Assembly (NCBI GenBank): GCA_030523765.1
Contig: JAUNHX010000006.1
Span: 1 to 64,000 of the forward strand
Direction of reading: 5' to 3'
DNA: 64,000 bases
Source: Bacteroidales bacterium
Lineage (GTDB): Bacteria > Bacteroidota > Bacteroidia > Bacteroidales > P3
A program made the translations under genes and the position numbers. The notes beneath the pieces were generated by a model. The model had not been told where the DNA came from and made no database searches. It was given only the letters and a program-made list of their open reading frames with translations. How positions within the stretch are numbered: the first letter of the stretch is position 1; every line of letters begins with the position of its first letter. This document shows, in pieces, positions 7,547 to 16,825 of this stretch.

Positions 7547-8674
7547 TTATTTATTATTAATGATATTGTTGTTTCTATTGTTGCGTCGGTGATGATGGTT
7601 GTAGTGATGGCGCTGCGAGGAGTTGGAATTGGCAGCGGGGGTAGATCTGCTTATACTCTGACTTGAGGGGGCGGCTTTGATGGGATTGTGTTCCACGGCA
7701 TGGCCAAACCATACGATGACGTCGCATAGTTGAAGGGCATAGCCGAAGAGGAGGTTGTTGGAATGGGTGCTGTTGTAGTAGTCGCGGATGACAGAGGCCT
7801 CTTGGTGATCGAGTTCGGTGGTATGGCTGTTTTTGTTGGCAACCACGAGGATGCTTTTCACTATCTGGGCCTGCACCTGGGGGAAGAAACTGTCGCCAGG
7901 TTGCCCGTAACGCATGATGCGGCCTCCTCCTACGTTGACATCGCGGCCCGAGAGGTAGAGTGATGAGTTGGAGAGGTTCACTTTATCGTTGTTGCCTAGC
8001 ACCATATCGGGGATGATACCCAACTTGTTGGCGGCACGGAAGAGATGTTCGAGTATGCGTCGCAGTTGGGTGTAATAGAGTACTGGGTCGAAATCGCGAT
8101 GATCTTCGGGATAGTGAAGAGCTACTAGGATATCGAGCATGGTGCCTATCGACTCGTTGTCGAAGTAGCTTTTCATGACATCGAATACCTCTTTGTACAT
8201 CCGTCCCACTTTGTTGGGTTTGCGATTGGAGGCGGCACGTCGCATGATCTCACAGAGTTTGCTTAGATCGTCACCTTTGCGGTAGTAGAGTTCGCCCCAG
8301 ATGGGGATCTTCTCTTCGCGTGATCCCATCGACACACGACGGAGGGTCTTTTCAAAATCGGGAGCGGTGCCAGTGGATAGGACATACCAAGGTAGCGACT
8401 CTTCGTGTTCGCTGAAAAGATTCTGCATCTCACGGACGGCTTGGTAGAGGAAGTCGGGATCGGCCTCTTCGCCATGGCGTATCACACTCCTACCATCGAG
8501 CACGATGGCGGAGAAGGCGTTGAAATGGAGATCGAGTACCTCGCGGGCCTCGGTCCACGAATGGTATTGGTGTACGATGAGGTTGTATCGGCGTGCCGTT
8601 TCAACGAACGACCATTGGTCCTCCTCTTCGTCGACCCAGAGCACGTGGTATTGTAGGGGTTGTCCTTTGGCCAT
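7547..8674 (-). CDS. Receiver-like domain protein with unknown C-terminal domain
   Basis: A 375-residue cytoplasmic protein. Residues about 10-145 read like a CheY-type receiver: acidic pair in LWVDEEED (Asp15, Glu16), putative phospho-acceptor Asp60 in AIVLDGR, Ser100/Thr101 in YVLSTGT, and Lys133 in YYRKGDD. The remainder (about 150-330) is a mostly helical region not recognised, with RRILEH and VIWFGHAV segments, and the tail (about 330-375) is Ser/Asn/His-rich low complexity. No DNA-binding domain is evident. It lies 22 bp after a membrane-protein gene and 30 bp before the TonB receptor gene. Function unknown. Confidence 0.7.
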   Translation of the reverse strand: MAKGQPLQYHVLWVDEEEDQWSFVETARRYNLIVHQYHSWTEAREVLDLHFNAFSAIVLDGRSVIRHGEEADPDFLYQAVREMQNLFSEHEESLPWYVLSTGTAPDFEKTLRRVSMGSREEKIPIWGELYYRKGDDLSKLCEIMRRAASNRKPNKVGRMYKEVFDVMKSYFDNESIGTMLDILVALHYPEDHRDFDPVLYYTQLRRILEHLFRAANKLGIIPDMVLGNNDKVNLSNSSLYLSGRDVNVGGGRIMRYGQPGDSFFPQVQAQIVKSILVVANKNSHTTELDHQEASVIRDYYNSTHSNNLLFGYALQLCDVIVWFGHAVEHNPIKAAPSSQSISRSTPAANSNSSQRHHYNHHHRRNNRNNNIINNK

Positions 8675-8696
8675 GATGCTAGAGGGATGATTGGGA

Positions 8697-9554
8697 TTAG
8701 AGATGCTTGAAGGTGATAGGTCCCTCTTCTACATCAGGTAAAGGGGTGGTCGGGGTTTCGGTTTCGCTCTCGCTTTCGGGGTCTTTGGCTACCCCTTTGG
8801 GATCGATACGATCGAGTCGTTTCTGCAAACGGGCCATATTTACACGCAGTTCGGCAATATCGTCGTCATCTTTACGGACATAAGTGCGGTGCATCATGTT
8901 GCTTCCTTTCACCACTTCAACGATACGTCTGCGCGATGTTTGGCGGAAGAGGAAAATGCCTTCGAGGATAACGATCAGTACTAGGAGGAATATCACCCAG
9001 TCGTAGTTTCGTCCTACGCTCGCCTGAGCGTTGAGGACTTCGACTTCGGCCATGGCGCTGTCGATAGCGCTGGCTTGCTGGGCTACAACGGGCTTATCGC
9101 TTTTCTCGTATTCAGTGGCGAGGGTGCTGGCAAGGGTGGTCTTGGCCTCGGATAGATAGCCTTGCATGGCGTTGGAGAACGGGGTGATGTCGAGCAGCTG
9201 GTTGAGAGTATGCTTGCTGGCATCGAGGGTTTTGCGTTCTGCTAGGGGTTGTACCAACTTGGTGGCAGTGGCGTTCCATCCATATTCTACTAGGAGCGAC
9301 TGCAGTTGGTCGGAGGTGATATATTCCCCCTTGTCGTTGACCATCTTGGGTGCCGCTTCGTCGATAAAGGTGCGGGCCGTTTCTTGATAGTTGGGTTGTG
9401 TGAGCATGCTGTTGATATAGCCTTTGGCATATTCACAGCATACACGGTCGACCAACTTGTTCCAGTCTTTGCTTACTCGTGCCGAGTCGATGTCGGCAGC
9501 CATAAGGATGCTTCCTATCAGCAGCATCCAAGCCATTGTCATAATCTTCTTCAT
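8697..9554 (-). CDS. Membrane protein with signal peptide and coiled coil, unknown function
   Basis: A 285-residue protein not recognised. It begins with a signal peptide (MKKIMTMAWMLLIGSILMAAD), followed by a helical extracytoplasmic region (about 20-180), one strong transmembrane segment (WVIFLLVLIVILEGIFLF, about 185-203), a basic stretch, and a cytoplasmic coiled coil (ELRVNMARLQKRLDRID) with a low-complexity SESETETPTTP tail. The topology suggests a type I membrane protein. It precedes the receiver-like gene by 22 bp, so the two may act together; that is inference from spacing only. Confidence 0.65.
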   Translation of the reverse strand: MKKIMTMAWMLLIGSILMAADIDSARVSKDWNKLVDRVCCEYAKGYINSMLTQPNYQETARTFIDEAAPKMVNDKGEYITSDQLQSLLVEYGWNATATKLVQPLAERKTLDASKHTLNQLLDITPFSNAMQGYLSEAKTTLASTLATEYEKSDKPVVAQQASAIDSAMAEVEVLNAQASVGRNYDWVIFLLVLIVILEGIFLFRQTSRRRIVEVVKGSNMMHRTYVRKDDDDIAELRVNMARLQKRLDRIDPKGVAKDPESESETETPTTPLPDVEEGPITFKHL

Positions 9555-9635
9555 GATGCTATTTTATTATTGTGTTGTTTAGGTAGGAAAGGTTCTTTGT
9601 TTGTAGTAAAAGGGGCGAAGAAGAAAGGGGGCTGT

Positions 9636-10196
9636 TTACTTCAGTCCCAACTTCTTCATCATATCGGGTTTGATCTCTTGATCGAAGATGCCACGATATT
9701 CGTCGAAGGTGTAGCGAGTGTTGTCGCCGCTAGCGAAATACCAGAGCACTATCTGGAAGTCGTAGGCGTTCTGATAGCCTTGCAGGATCTGTATCAGTCC
9801 GCGGTTTTTGTTGAAGATGGCGAACGAAGGATATCCAATCTGCTTGCCGAGGATAGCCTGAGTGAAGGGATGGGTGGGCTTGCGACCGTTGACGGTCTTG
9901 CCATTATTGGCATACTTGGTGCCGTTCCAGGTAAACGATGAGTTGCCTTCGGCATCGAAGCTGACGGGCACGTAGTATTTGTTGAGGATAGCGCTGACCA
10001 CGGGGTCTTGGAAGGTTTCACGATCCATCTTCTTACACCATCCACACCACGAGGTGGAGAAGTCGATGAAGAAGAGTCGGCTATTGTTTTTTACATCGAT
10101 TTGCGATGCAGTTTCGATAGGTGTCCATTTCACTTGGGCCATGGCTCCACAACCTATCAAAGTTGCCACCATAAGGAGGAGGAATGCTTTTTTCAT
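9636..10196 (-). CDS. Exported thioredoxin-fold protein
   Basis: A 186-residue protein with an N-terminal signal sequence (MKKAFLLLMVATLIGCGAMAQ) that may be a lipoprotein or cleaved signal, then a thioredoxin-like domain with the redox motif CGWC (51-54) in STSWCGWCKKMDRETF. The KKMDRE following the motif resembles the DUF255/thioredoxin-7 type found in periplasmic disulfide reductases of Bacteroidota. It probably reduces or isomerises disulfides in the cell envelope. It lies between the SpoIID-like gene and the orphan membrane protein, each separated by about 80-115 bp, so it may have its own promoter. Confidence 0.85.
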   Translation of the reverse strand: MKKAFLLLMVATLIGCGAMAQVKWTPIETASQIDVKNNSRLFFIDFSTSWCGWCKKMDRETFQDPVVSAILNKYYVPVSFDAEGNSSFTWNGTKYANNGKTVNGRKPTHPFTQAILGKQIGYPSFAIFNKNRGLIQILQGYQNAYDFQIVLWYFASGDNTRYTFDEYRGIFDQEIKPDMMKKLGLK

Positions 10197-10310
10197 GTTT
10201 TCTTTTCGTTTTTAATTTCTATTATTATTGGTTTTGGTTGTTTGCTTATAACGTTTTTTCGTATGAAATCGTTTACAGAGGGTTTCGTTTTAATCTTTTT
10301 TATCAATCGG

Positions 10311-11636
10311 CTACCACGAATACTGCCAGTCGCTCTCCAGTTCGGTCTTGTTGGGATCGAACACCTCTTCACGTATTTGGCGATCGTGGAGACGGAACAG
10401 TTGGCCTAGCCAATCGTCCTTCTTCGACTTCACCCTGCCGGGGTTGGCTTTGTCTTCGGCAATGATCTGTTCTATCTCTTTGACGTAGTTGCTTACGTAG
10501 GTCTTCGAGGTGGCTGGGTTATAATGGATTGACGATCCAGTATAGTAGTGGCGGATAATATCGTCGTAGGCATAGCCGAGCGATACCATCCGGATGGTGC
10601 CCTCTTGCGAGAGTCCCACTCCGTGACCATAGCCGTGACCGTTGAGCACTACGTTGCCAGTGTTGGGATCGACGCTGACACTGAAGAAGGTGCTCTTGAG
10701 TTGGAAGTCGCTACGCACACGTGTAAGTCGTACACCTAGAATCTCGGCGCGACGTTGCTCTTGGGTGAAGTTGAGTAGGGTGTCGCGAACGGCGGGATCG
10801 TCGATGTTTAGGTGGTGGGTCTTCTTGAAATAGTTGAGCCACTTGTCTTTATTGATTACTTTGGTCCAGTTGCTCTGTTTCATCCGGTAGGAGAAGGTGT
10901 CGGGTACCGAACGCAGATAGGGAAGGGCGGCTCGCCATACATCCTCGGAGTTGCAAGTTTCTCCTCCGCTGTTGGAATGGAAGGGGGTCTCGATGAGGGC
11001 TCCTGTAGAGTCGACAATGGTCTCGCCACTCGACTGGATGGTGCCGAGCATGATATCGGGGCGGATGCATCGGTTTTGGTAGGCTTGGCAATGTACATGG
11101 TCGCAGAAGTTATAGCCTTCGCTTTTATGTTTGTTCATATTGCGTAGAGCCCAGGTGCGGGAGATGATGGCTTGGATGCGGAAGATGTCGCTATGGATAC
11201 CATAGATCTCGCTTTGCACTACACCCGCAAGGTAGGTCTCGAAATCGACTTCGTTGATGATCTTCAGTGCGGTAGAATTGATGCAGGAGATGATGAGGTC
11301 GCCTTCGTAGGTGCGCTGTTTTACGTTGCGGGGATTGAGACAGAGGATGCAGGCGGTATCGGTGGCACGGAGGCTGATCTGCTTGAAGGTGCCATACTCG
11401 TAGTCGTTAACGGCGACATGGACACCGTTGGCAGTGGCTTGAAGGATGACGGAGAGCCCTTCGCCAAGGTTGGCTTCGAGTAGCGAGTCGGCAGCAAAGA
11501 GGTGGTATTCGCCTAGGTCGAACGATACGTTTAGTGCTTCGATACGGCTGTTGGAGAATAGTCGCACTTTCACTCGATCGGCCGTCGCGGTGGTCGACAG
11601 TAGGAGGAGCGTTGCTATGAGCAGTATTCTTTTCAT
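10311..11636 (-). CDS. SpoIID/LytB domain protein (putative peptidoglycan lytic enzyme)
   Basis: About 441 residues from the chosen ATG at 11636, which opens a clear signal peptide (MKRILLIATLLLLSTTATA); longer readings upstream run into the lpxB gene end. The centre matches the SpoIID/LytB family: a YLAGVVQSEI segment with the conserved Glu, ARTWAL-like SRTWALRN, and the C-terminal GHGYGHGVGLSQEG motif. Family members cleave denuded glycan strands of peptidoglycan. In Bacteroidota these proteins are exported and act in the periplasm. It is 43 bp downstream of lpxB but has a candidate promoter of its own. Confidence 0.88.
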   Translation of the reverse strand: MKRILLIATLLLLSTTATADRVKVRLFSNSRIEALNVSFDLGEYHLFAADSLLEANLGEGLSVILQATANGVHVAVNDYEYGTFKQISLRATDTACILCLNPRNVKQRTYEGDLIISCINSTALKIINEVDFETYLAGVVQSEIYGIHSDIFRIQAIISRTWALRNMNKHKSEGYNFCDHVHCQAYQNRCIRPDIMLGTIQSSGETIVDSTGALIETPFHSNSGGETCNSEDVWRAALPYLRSVPDTFSYRMKQSNWTKVINKDKWLNYFKKTHHLNIDDPAVRDTLLNFTQEQRRAEILGVRLTRVRSDFQLKSTFFSVSVDPNTGNVVLNGHGYGHGVGLSQEGTIRMVSLGYAYDDIIRHYYTGSSIHYNPATSKTYVSNYVKEIEQIIAEDKANPGRVKSKKDDWLGQLFRLHDRQIREEVFDPNKTELESDWQYSW

Positions 11637-11647
11637 CGTTTTTGTGG

Positions 11648-11655
11648 CAAATATA
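11648..11655 (-). promoter_or_regulatory. Candidate -7 box for SpoIID-like gene
   Basis: TATATTTG on the minus strand matches TAnnTTTG and lies 11 bp before the start codon. No clear -33 element is seen, and the short leader makes this a weak call. Confidence 0.35.
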
Positions 11656-11679
11656 TTAATATGTATACATATTCTTATA

Positions 11680-12804
11680 TTACTTGGTGGCAGTTTGAAT
11701 GATGGTTTGTGCGGTCCGCTCCGAGGCACCTTGATGCCCCATAATGTCGATGACTTGGTCGTAGCCTTGAAGCATCTGTCGACGATAGCTTTCGTTGGTG
11801 GTGATGTTGGCAAATTCGGCCTCCATCGTCTCAGCAGTGAAGTCGTTTTGCAACAACTCTTTCACTACGGGGGCATCGACAGTGAGGTTCACCAACGAGA
11901 TATAGTTGATATGGACCATTCGTCGGGCTATAGCAATACTGATGGCGTTGGCTTTATAACATACCATCTGTGGCACTCGGAAGAGAGCCGTTTCGAGGGT
12001 GGCGGTGCCAGAGCAGACGATGGCAGCAAAGGAGCGGGAAAGGATATCGTAGGTTTGGTCGTAGAGTACCTCCACATTGTCGTTAGTAAGATGGCTGGCT
12101 TGCAGCAACTCTTGGTAAAAGGCTTGGCCCAACAGTTGCATGCCGGCTATCTGGAACCGATATTCGGGATGACGAGCGGCGAGCTGCAACATGGGAGGCA
12201 GCATTCGCCGTAGTTCCTGCTTGCGACTGCCAGGGAGCAGTGCGATGAGGGGTCGAGGGTCGGAAGAGGTGTCTTGAATAGCGGCGTGTTGGCGATAGCG
12301 TTCCACCTCATCGAGGAGAGGATGGCCCACATACTGTGCCTGTGGCATCGAGGCGTGAGCAAAGAAGTCGCGTTCCGAGGGGAGGATATAGCAGAGGGCA
12401 TCAAGGTCGCGTCGCATCGCTTTGAGACGTCCTTTCTTCCAAGCCCATACCTGCGGGGAGATATAGTAGACTGTTTTGAAACCGTGCTGATGGGCAAATT
12501 TGGCAATGCCCATATTGAAGCCAGGATAGTCGATGAAGACACATACATCGGGGTGATACTGCAAGAGATCTTGCTTGCAGAAACGGATATTACCCATGAT
12601 GGTACGGAGATGGGCTGTCACCTCGACGATGCCCATATATGCGAGGTCGCGTATATGTCGTACGGGGTTGCCTGCAACCTCAGCCATGCGGTCGCCACCC
12701 CAGAAGCGTATTTCGGCTTGGGGATCTTGCTTGAGGAGGGCTCTCATCAGATTGGCACCGTGAAGATCGCCCGAAGCTTCGCCTACTATGATGTAGTATT
12801 TCAT
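11680..12804 (-). CDS. lpxB: Lipid-A-disaccharide synthase
   Basis: A 374-residue peripheral membrane glycosyltransferase (GT19) that joins UDP-2,3-diacylglucosamine and lipid X to give the lipid A disaccharide. Family hallmarks are present: N-terminal IIVGEASGDLHGANLM, FIDYPGFNMGIAK, YYISPQVWAWKKGR, LLPGSRKQE and CSGTATLETALF. Length fits LpxB. It lies 10 bp after the small membrane-protein gene and is part of a tight surE-orf-lpxB cluster, an arrangement common in Bacteroidales. Confidence 0.97.
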   Translation of the reverse strand: MKYYIIVGEASGDLHGANLMRALLKQDPQAEIRFWGGDRMAEVAGNPVRHIRDLAYMGIVEVTAHLRTIMGNIRFCKQDLLQYHPDVCVFIDYPGFNMGIAKFAHQHGFKTVYYISPQVWAWKKGRLKAMRRDLDALCYILPSERDFFAHASMPQAQYVGHPLLDEVERYRQHAAIQDTSSDPRPLIALLPGSRKQELRRMLPPMLQLAARHPEYRFQIAGMQLLGQAFYQELLQASHLTNDNVEVLYDQTYDILSRSFAAIVCSGTATLETALFRVPQMVCYKANAISIAIARRMVHINYISLVNLTVDAPVVKELLQNDFTAETMEAEFANITTNESYRRQMLQGYDQVIDIMGHQGASERTAQTIIQTATK

Positions 12805-12814
12805 CGGTATCGGT

Positions 12815-13117
12815 TTAGAAAGGTTGGGTGACTAATGCTGAATGGGTAGAGATGAGGAGATACATGTAGAGGACAAAGGTGACGAAGAGCACGGTGATGA
12901 GGCTCTTGGTGGTGTTGAGGTGCCGCACGTTCTTGGTATAATAACGTAGGATGAGCAGCACGGGGATGAAGACAACGCCTAGCCACGAAAGGTGGTCGCG
13001 TAGCGGAACGGTGAGGGCGGCGCAGATGCCCCAAAGGAGCAGTCCGGTGAGGGCTTCCGATAGGAGGCCTACCACGATGCCGGTGGTCCAACTGTCTTTA
13101 TGTAAGAACTTCTTCAT
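12815..13117 (-). CDS. Small membrane protein between surE and lpxB
   Basis: A 100-residue protein with three hydrophobic segments (about 13-37, 43-58, 71-90) and short charged loops. It is not assigned to a family. It sits 10 bp before lpxB and 14 bp after surE, so it is almost certainly translated from the same message and may serve envelope assembly, but the sequence itself gives no catalytic motif. Confidence 0.75.
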   Translation of the reverse strand: MKKFLHKDSWTTGIVVGLLSEALTGLLLWGICAALTVPLRDHLSWLGVVFIPVLLILRYYTKNVRHLNTTKSLITVLFVTFVLYMYLLISTHSALVTQPF

Positions 13118-13131
13118 GGTGCTTGTTCTTT

Positions 13132-13893
13132 TTATTGGTTGAGCGACTGCAATTGTTTGATGGCATCGCTATCGGAGAAATCGGGGCGGCAAGGTACTAT
13201 TGAGATATAACCGTTGTTGAGGGCCCATTGATCGGTATCTTCGCCGTTGTCGTCACAGTTGAATTTGCCCGTAAGCCAGTAGTAGTCGCGTCCATAAGGA
13301 TCGACCCGTTTCTCGAAACTGTTGGTCCATTCGGCTTTAGAGGCACGACAGACTCTCATCCCTTTCAGGTGGGGTGTCTTTTCCAATATGGGAATATTGA
13401 CGTTAAGCGAGATGTTGGAGGGCAACCCTTGGTTGAGGGCATAGTCGATGATTTTACGCATAAAGGGGATGGCTGGCTCCCACATGGCATCGTCTTGATG
13501 ACTCAAGAGTGAGAAACCGATGCTGGGATAGTTGCAGATGGTGGCTTCGAGGGCGGCACCCATGGTGCCAGAATAGAGCACATTGATAGAGGCATTGCTG
13601 CCGTGGTTGATGCCAGAAAGCACTAGATCGGGCTTTCGGGGACAGAGGTATTCGATACCTAGCTTCACACAGTCGGCTGGGGTGCCGGTAACGGAGTAGA
13701 TAGTGTACGCTCTGTAAGGTACCTTCACCGCCCTCAAGGGGGTGCCTACGGTAAGGGAGTGCGACTTGGCTGAGGCGTTGGTGTGGGGTGCCACAACTAC
13801 TACTTCGCCAAAGTCGCAGGCTAGATGGGCTAGATTATTGATGCCTGGAGCTTGGTAGCCGTCGTCGTTGGAAATAAGGATGAGTGGTTTCAT
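13132..13893 (-). CDS. surE: 5'/3'-nucleotidase SurE
   Basis: A 253-residue metal-dependent phosphatase that hydrolyses nucleoside monophosphates and acts as a survival protein. The diagnostic N-terminus ILISNDDGYQAPGI supplies the metal-binding Asp pair, followed by VVAPHTNASAKSHSLT, GTPADCVKLG and LVLSGINHGSNAS. The ATG at 13893 is preferred over the TTG at 13902 because the family begins a few residues before ISNDDG. It lies 9 bp after the DUF4340 gene. Confidence 0.96.
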   Translation of the reverse strand: MKPLILISNDDGYQAPGINNLAHLACDFGEVVVVAPHTNASAKSHSLTVGTPLRAVKVPYRAYTIYSVTGTPADCVKLGIEYLCPRKPDLVLSGINHGSNASINVLYSGTMGAALEATICNYPSIGFSLLSHQDDAMWEPAIPFMRKIIDYALNQGLPSNISLNVNIPILEKTPHLKGMRVCRASKAEWTNSFEKRVDPYGRDYYWLTGKFNCDDNGEDTDQWALNNGYISIVPCRPDFSDSDAIKQLQSLNQ

Positions 13894-13902
13894 GGCGAAC
13901 AA

Positions 13903-14991
13903 CTAGTGTTGGATGGTGGGGTTATTGATGGCTGCACCACGGAAGAAACTGGCGTGCTGCAGTATGTTGTCGAACACAAAGTACTGGATCAGCACCGTAT
14001 CTTTGTCATCAAGCACAGCATAGAGACGGTCGAGGTCGAAGACTTCATACATCTCGGGGTCGGGCATGTTGATGATATCGTCGGGGTTGTTGTATTTTAG
14101 ATAGGTCTTCAATACATGTTCGTTGCCTTCGGTATCTTTGATGCGGAGGATAGTACGAGGAGGTTTGGAGAAGGTGGTGTCGAGCTCTGTCTTAGGTACA
14201 GCGGCAGCATACTCATCGAAGTTGAGGTTGGTAAACGACGAGAGGAACTGGGCTACACGGGCGGTGTCGAAGCCGTCGACACGCTGATGGTTCTCGAGCA
14301 TCTCCATATAGAATCCTTCCCCTTCGCGACAGATAGCAAACGATTCGCTTGGTACAGCGGGGATATTGAGTTCGATACGTTCGATTTTTGATACGGGGAG
14401 GTCGACAATACGATGGCTACGCCATAGGAGAGGATTGGTGATAAACTGGGGACCGACGAAGCCGCGGAAGCCAGGGATATGAACCACTACGGGCCACTTG
14501 TCGCCTTCACGCAACATGATGGTGCCAAGCAAGTCTTGGGTTTCGTGTCCTACATAATAGGTGTTGGTCAGTTTTTCGTGGGGGAAGAATTGCCAATGGT
14601 GGTTGAACCAGTCGATGCGGTAAACGTTTTGATAGATCTCTACCTTGGTGCTTTTTCCTGCTAGCAGTTTGACTTCGTTCTTGGCAGCAGCTTTGTTCAC
14701 ACGGTTGCGGATGCGCATTGTGTTGAGGGTGCCTAAGAGGCTACGAACCAAAGGCTGCGAGGCCTCGTATTGATCGTTCACCATCCAGGTGGTGTCGTTG
14801 GGAACACGGGTTAGCAGCACTTGGTTATCGAGTTTGTCGGCAATGTATATCTTGGTGATGGTTGACGTATCTTCAATATAGAAGTCATCGTCGTAAGTGG
14901 CGCTTTGGCCATACATGCGGTGCAGTACGAAGGCTGCCACAGCTAGCAGCACAATGATTGCGAGTGTAATGATAAGTCCTTTTTTCTTCAT
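13903..14991 (-). CDS. DUF4340 family membrane-anchored protein
   Basis: A 362-residue protein with one N-terminal transmembrane anchor (about 5-24) and a large extracytoplasmic beta-rich domain matching DUF4340 (TKIYIADKLDNQVLLTR, TWMVNDQYEASQPLVRSLL). Members are often encoded beside ABC-type gliding (GldF/GldG) genes, exactly as here: it lies 61 bp after gldG. A role as an accessory of that ABC complex is inferred from the position. The enzymatic function, if any, is unknown. Confidence 0.85.
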   Translation of the reverse strand: MKKKGLIITLAIIVLLAVAAFVLHRMYGQSATYDDDFYIEDTSTITKIYIADKLDNQVLLTRVPNDTTWMVNDQYEASQPLVRSLLGTLNTMRIRNRVNKAAAKNEVKLLAGKSTKVEIYQNVYRIDWFNHHWQFFPHEKLTNTYYVGHETQDLLGTIMLREGDKWPVVVHIPGFRGFVGPQFITNPLLWRSHRIVDLPVSKIERIELNIPAVPSESFAICREGEGFYMEMLENHQRVDGFDTARVAQFLSSFTNLNFDEYAAAVPKTELDTTFSKPPRTILRIKDTEGNEHVLKTYLKYNNPDDIINMPDPEMYEVFDLDRLYAVLDDKDTVLIQYFVFDNILQHASFFRGAAINNPTIQH

Positions 14992-15052
14992 CGATACAAT
15001 AGTTTCTTGTTTGTTTTCTCTTTACTGGTTGGGTTGGAGGGAATGGTTATTC

Positions 15053-16825
15053 TTATTTTTTCTTACTTTGCAGCTTGCTGCGACGTATTAGCAGATAGAT
15101 GCCGCCACAGAGGAGTACGAGCAGCACTGGTACACCGATGTTGATGAGTTGATAACGGGTGCGATTCTCTTTCACCTTCATCACGTCCATTTTACGCAAC
15201 TTCACATCGCGGGCACGAGTGGCCATCAGTTCTTCGTTGCCAGCCAGATAGTCTATGCAGTTGAGGATAAACTGTTTGTTGGCATACATGGTCTGGGTGT
15301 AGTAGTCGTAGCCCAATGGATAACTACTGTTGTCTTTGTAGCTGAAACGGTTCTTGATCATATCGCCATCGCTGATCACGATCATGCGGGTGAGACTGCT
15401 GCTGTCGCGGTAGCCCATCTCGGGCAGTTCGGTGAACGAGGGGGCTAAACGGGCACGCCACATTGAGTTGAAGTTGCCTTCGAGGAGTACCGCTACTGGA
15501 AGGTTGCTGCGGTTGAAGAGGCGACGATCGGGTTCCTCTTTGCCATCGTTGAGGTCGACAATAGCGGGTGCATTCTTGAGACGGCAGTATTCAGAGGTTT
15601 GCAGCAGTACGGTTTTGTCGATATCGTTATCGATCAGATCGATGCTGCTTACGAAGTCGGTCTTGATAAGGTCGAGATTGCGAACAATGGGGTGGTTGGA
15701 TACTGGTACCAGTTCGGGGAAATAGTACCAGGGGATGAATTTAATTTGCGGCTTGTCGCCCACCATTCCTACAGCCATAGGGATGGGTCGGCAGCGGATA
15801 TCCATAATCAGATCGGCATTGACACGAACACCATAACTGAAGAGCATCTCTTCTAGATTGAGGGGGTAACGGATAGCCACAGCTTGTGACTGTTCGGCCA
15901 AACTATCGAGGTCGGCATTCAACGGGTCAATAAGCCATAGGACGCGACCGCCGTACATAATGTATTGGTCAATCAGATAAAGCTCTTGGTCGGTGAAGGT
16001 GGTGGTGGGCTTGGCTACTACCAGCACATCGAACTTGTTATAGAAAGACATCGACGAATCTTGCGAGTTGCGGTTGCGACCCGTAAGGGCATTGATATCG
16101 TTGTTCAGCACCACGTTCTCCATGCTGTAACTCTCGTAGAGCGACATCTGGATATCGTAGAGTGCCCCTCGCTCTAGTTCCCCATGTCCAAGAAGGAATC
16201 CGATGCGCGGTTTCTCAGGCATCGAGAGATTGTGGATAGCGTTGGCTAGCACATACTCCAAATCCTGTACCGAGTTGTTGAGGGTTTGCTCTTGGTCTAG
16301 ATACTGTTGTGTCTGCATCAGCTGTATCGAGGTCTCGCGTCCTTTGTAGATCACATCGGCAGCGGGGATCAGCACCTGTTGCATCACACCATCCTTGGTC
16401 TGTGTCTGTACCGAGGCGGGTTGGATGCCTTTCTGAGCTAGCTTCTGGTAAAAGACTAAACGCTCTTGATCGTCCTTGAAGTCGTTGGGATTGAAGAACT
16501 CATACTCCACATAGCGGTTATAGCTACGGAATTGGTTGAGCATCTCGCGGGTCTCGTTCTGAAGGCGTTGATAGTCGGCCGGCAGATCGCTTCCCTCGAG
16601 GTAGACACGGAACAGCACCGTTTCGTCGACCTCTTTGAGCATCTGCTTGGTTGAAGGGGAGAGGGTGTAGCGTTTCTCGGCGGTGAGGTCGAGTCGTACA
16701 AAAAGATAGCGGCTAATTAGCGACACCAAGATGATGATGACTATGGCCACTGCGAACTCCAACATATTGGAGCGCTGGATATTTTTTTTCTTGTTTTCGT
16801 TCTTCATGCCTTTTATTTCTTCCAT
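15053..16825 (-). CDS. gldG: GldG, gliding-associated ABC transporter auxiliary protein
   Basis: A 590-residue protein of the ABC_transp_aux family. It has an N-terminal transmembrane helix (about 21-40), the RLDLTAEKRYTLS segment typical of GldG, a large periplasmic domain (about 50-550) and a C-terminal transmembrane helix followed by RRSKLQSKKK. GldG works with the permease GldF and the ATPase GldA, linked to gliding or T9SS function in Bacteroidota. The ORF start (16825) overlaps gldF by 13 bp; an ATG six codons later (16807) would clear the overlap and is equally plausible. Confidence 0.92.
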   Translation of the reverse strand: MEEIKGMKNENKKKNIQRSNMLEFAVAIVIIILVSLISRYLFVRLDLTAEKRYTLSPSTKQMLKEVDETVLFRVYLEGSDLPADYQRLQNETREMLNQFRSYNRYVEYEFFNPNDFKDDQERLVFYQKLAQKGIQPASVQTQTKDGVMQQVLIPAADVIYKGRETSIQLMQTQQYLDQEQTLNNSVQDLEYVLANAIHNLSMPEKPRIGFLLGHGELERGALYDIQMSLYESYSMENVVLNNDINALTGRNRNSQDSSMSFYNKFDVLVVAKPTTTFTDQELYLIDQYIMYGGRVLWLIDPLNADLDSLAEQSQAVAIRYPLNLEEMLFSYGVRVNADLIMDIRCRPIPMAVGMVGDKPQIKFIPWYYFPELVPVSNHPIVRNLDLIKTDFVSSIDLIDNDIDKTVLLQTSEYCRLKNAPAIVDLNDGKEEPDRRLFNRSNLPVAVLLEGNFNSMWRARLAPSFTELPEMGYRDSSSLTRMIVISDGDMIKNRFSYKDNSSYPLGYDYYTQTMYANKQFILNCIDYLAGNEELMATRARDVKLRKMDVMKVKENRTRYQLINIGVPVLLVLLCGGIYLLIRRSKLQSKKK

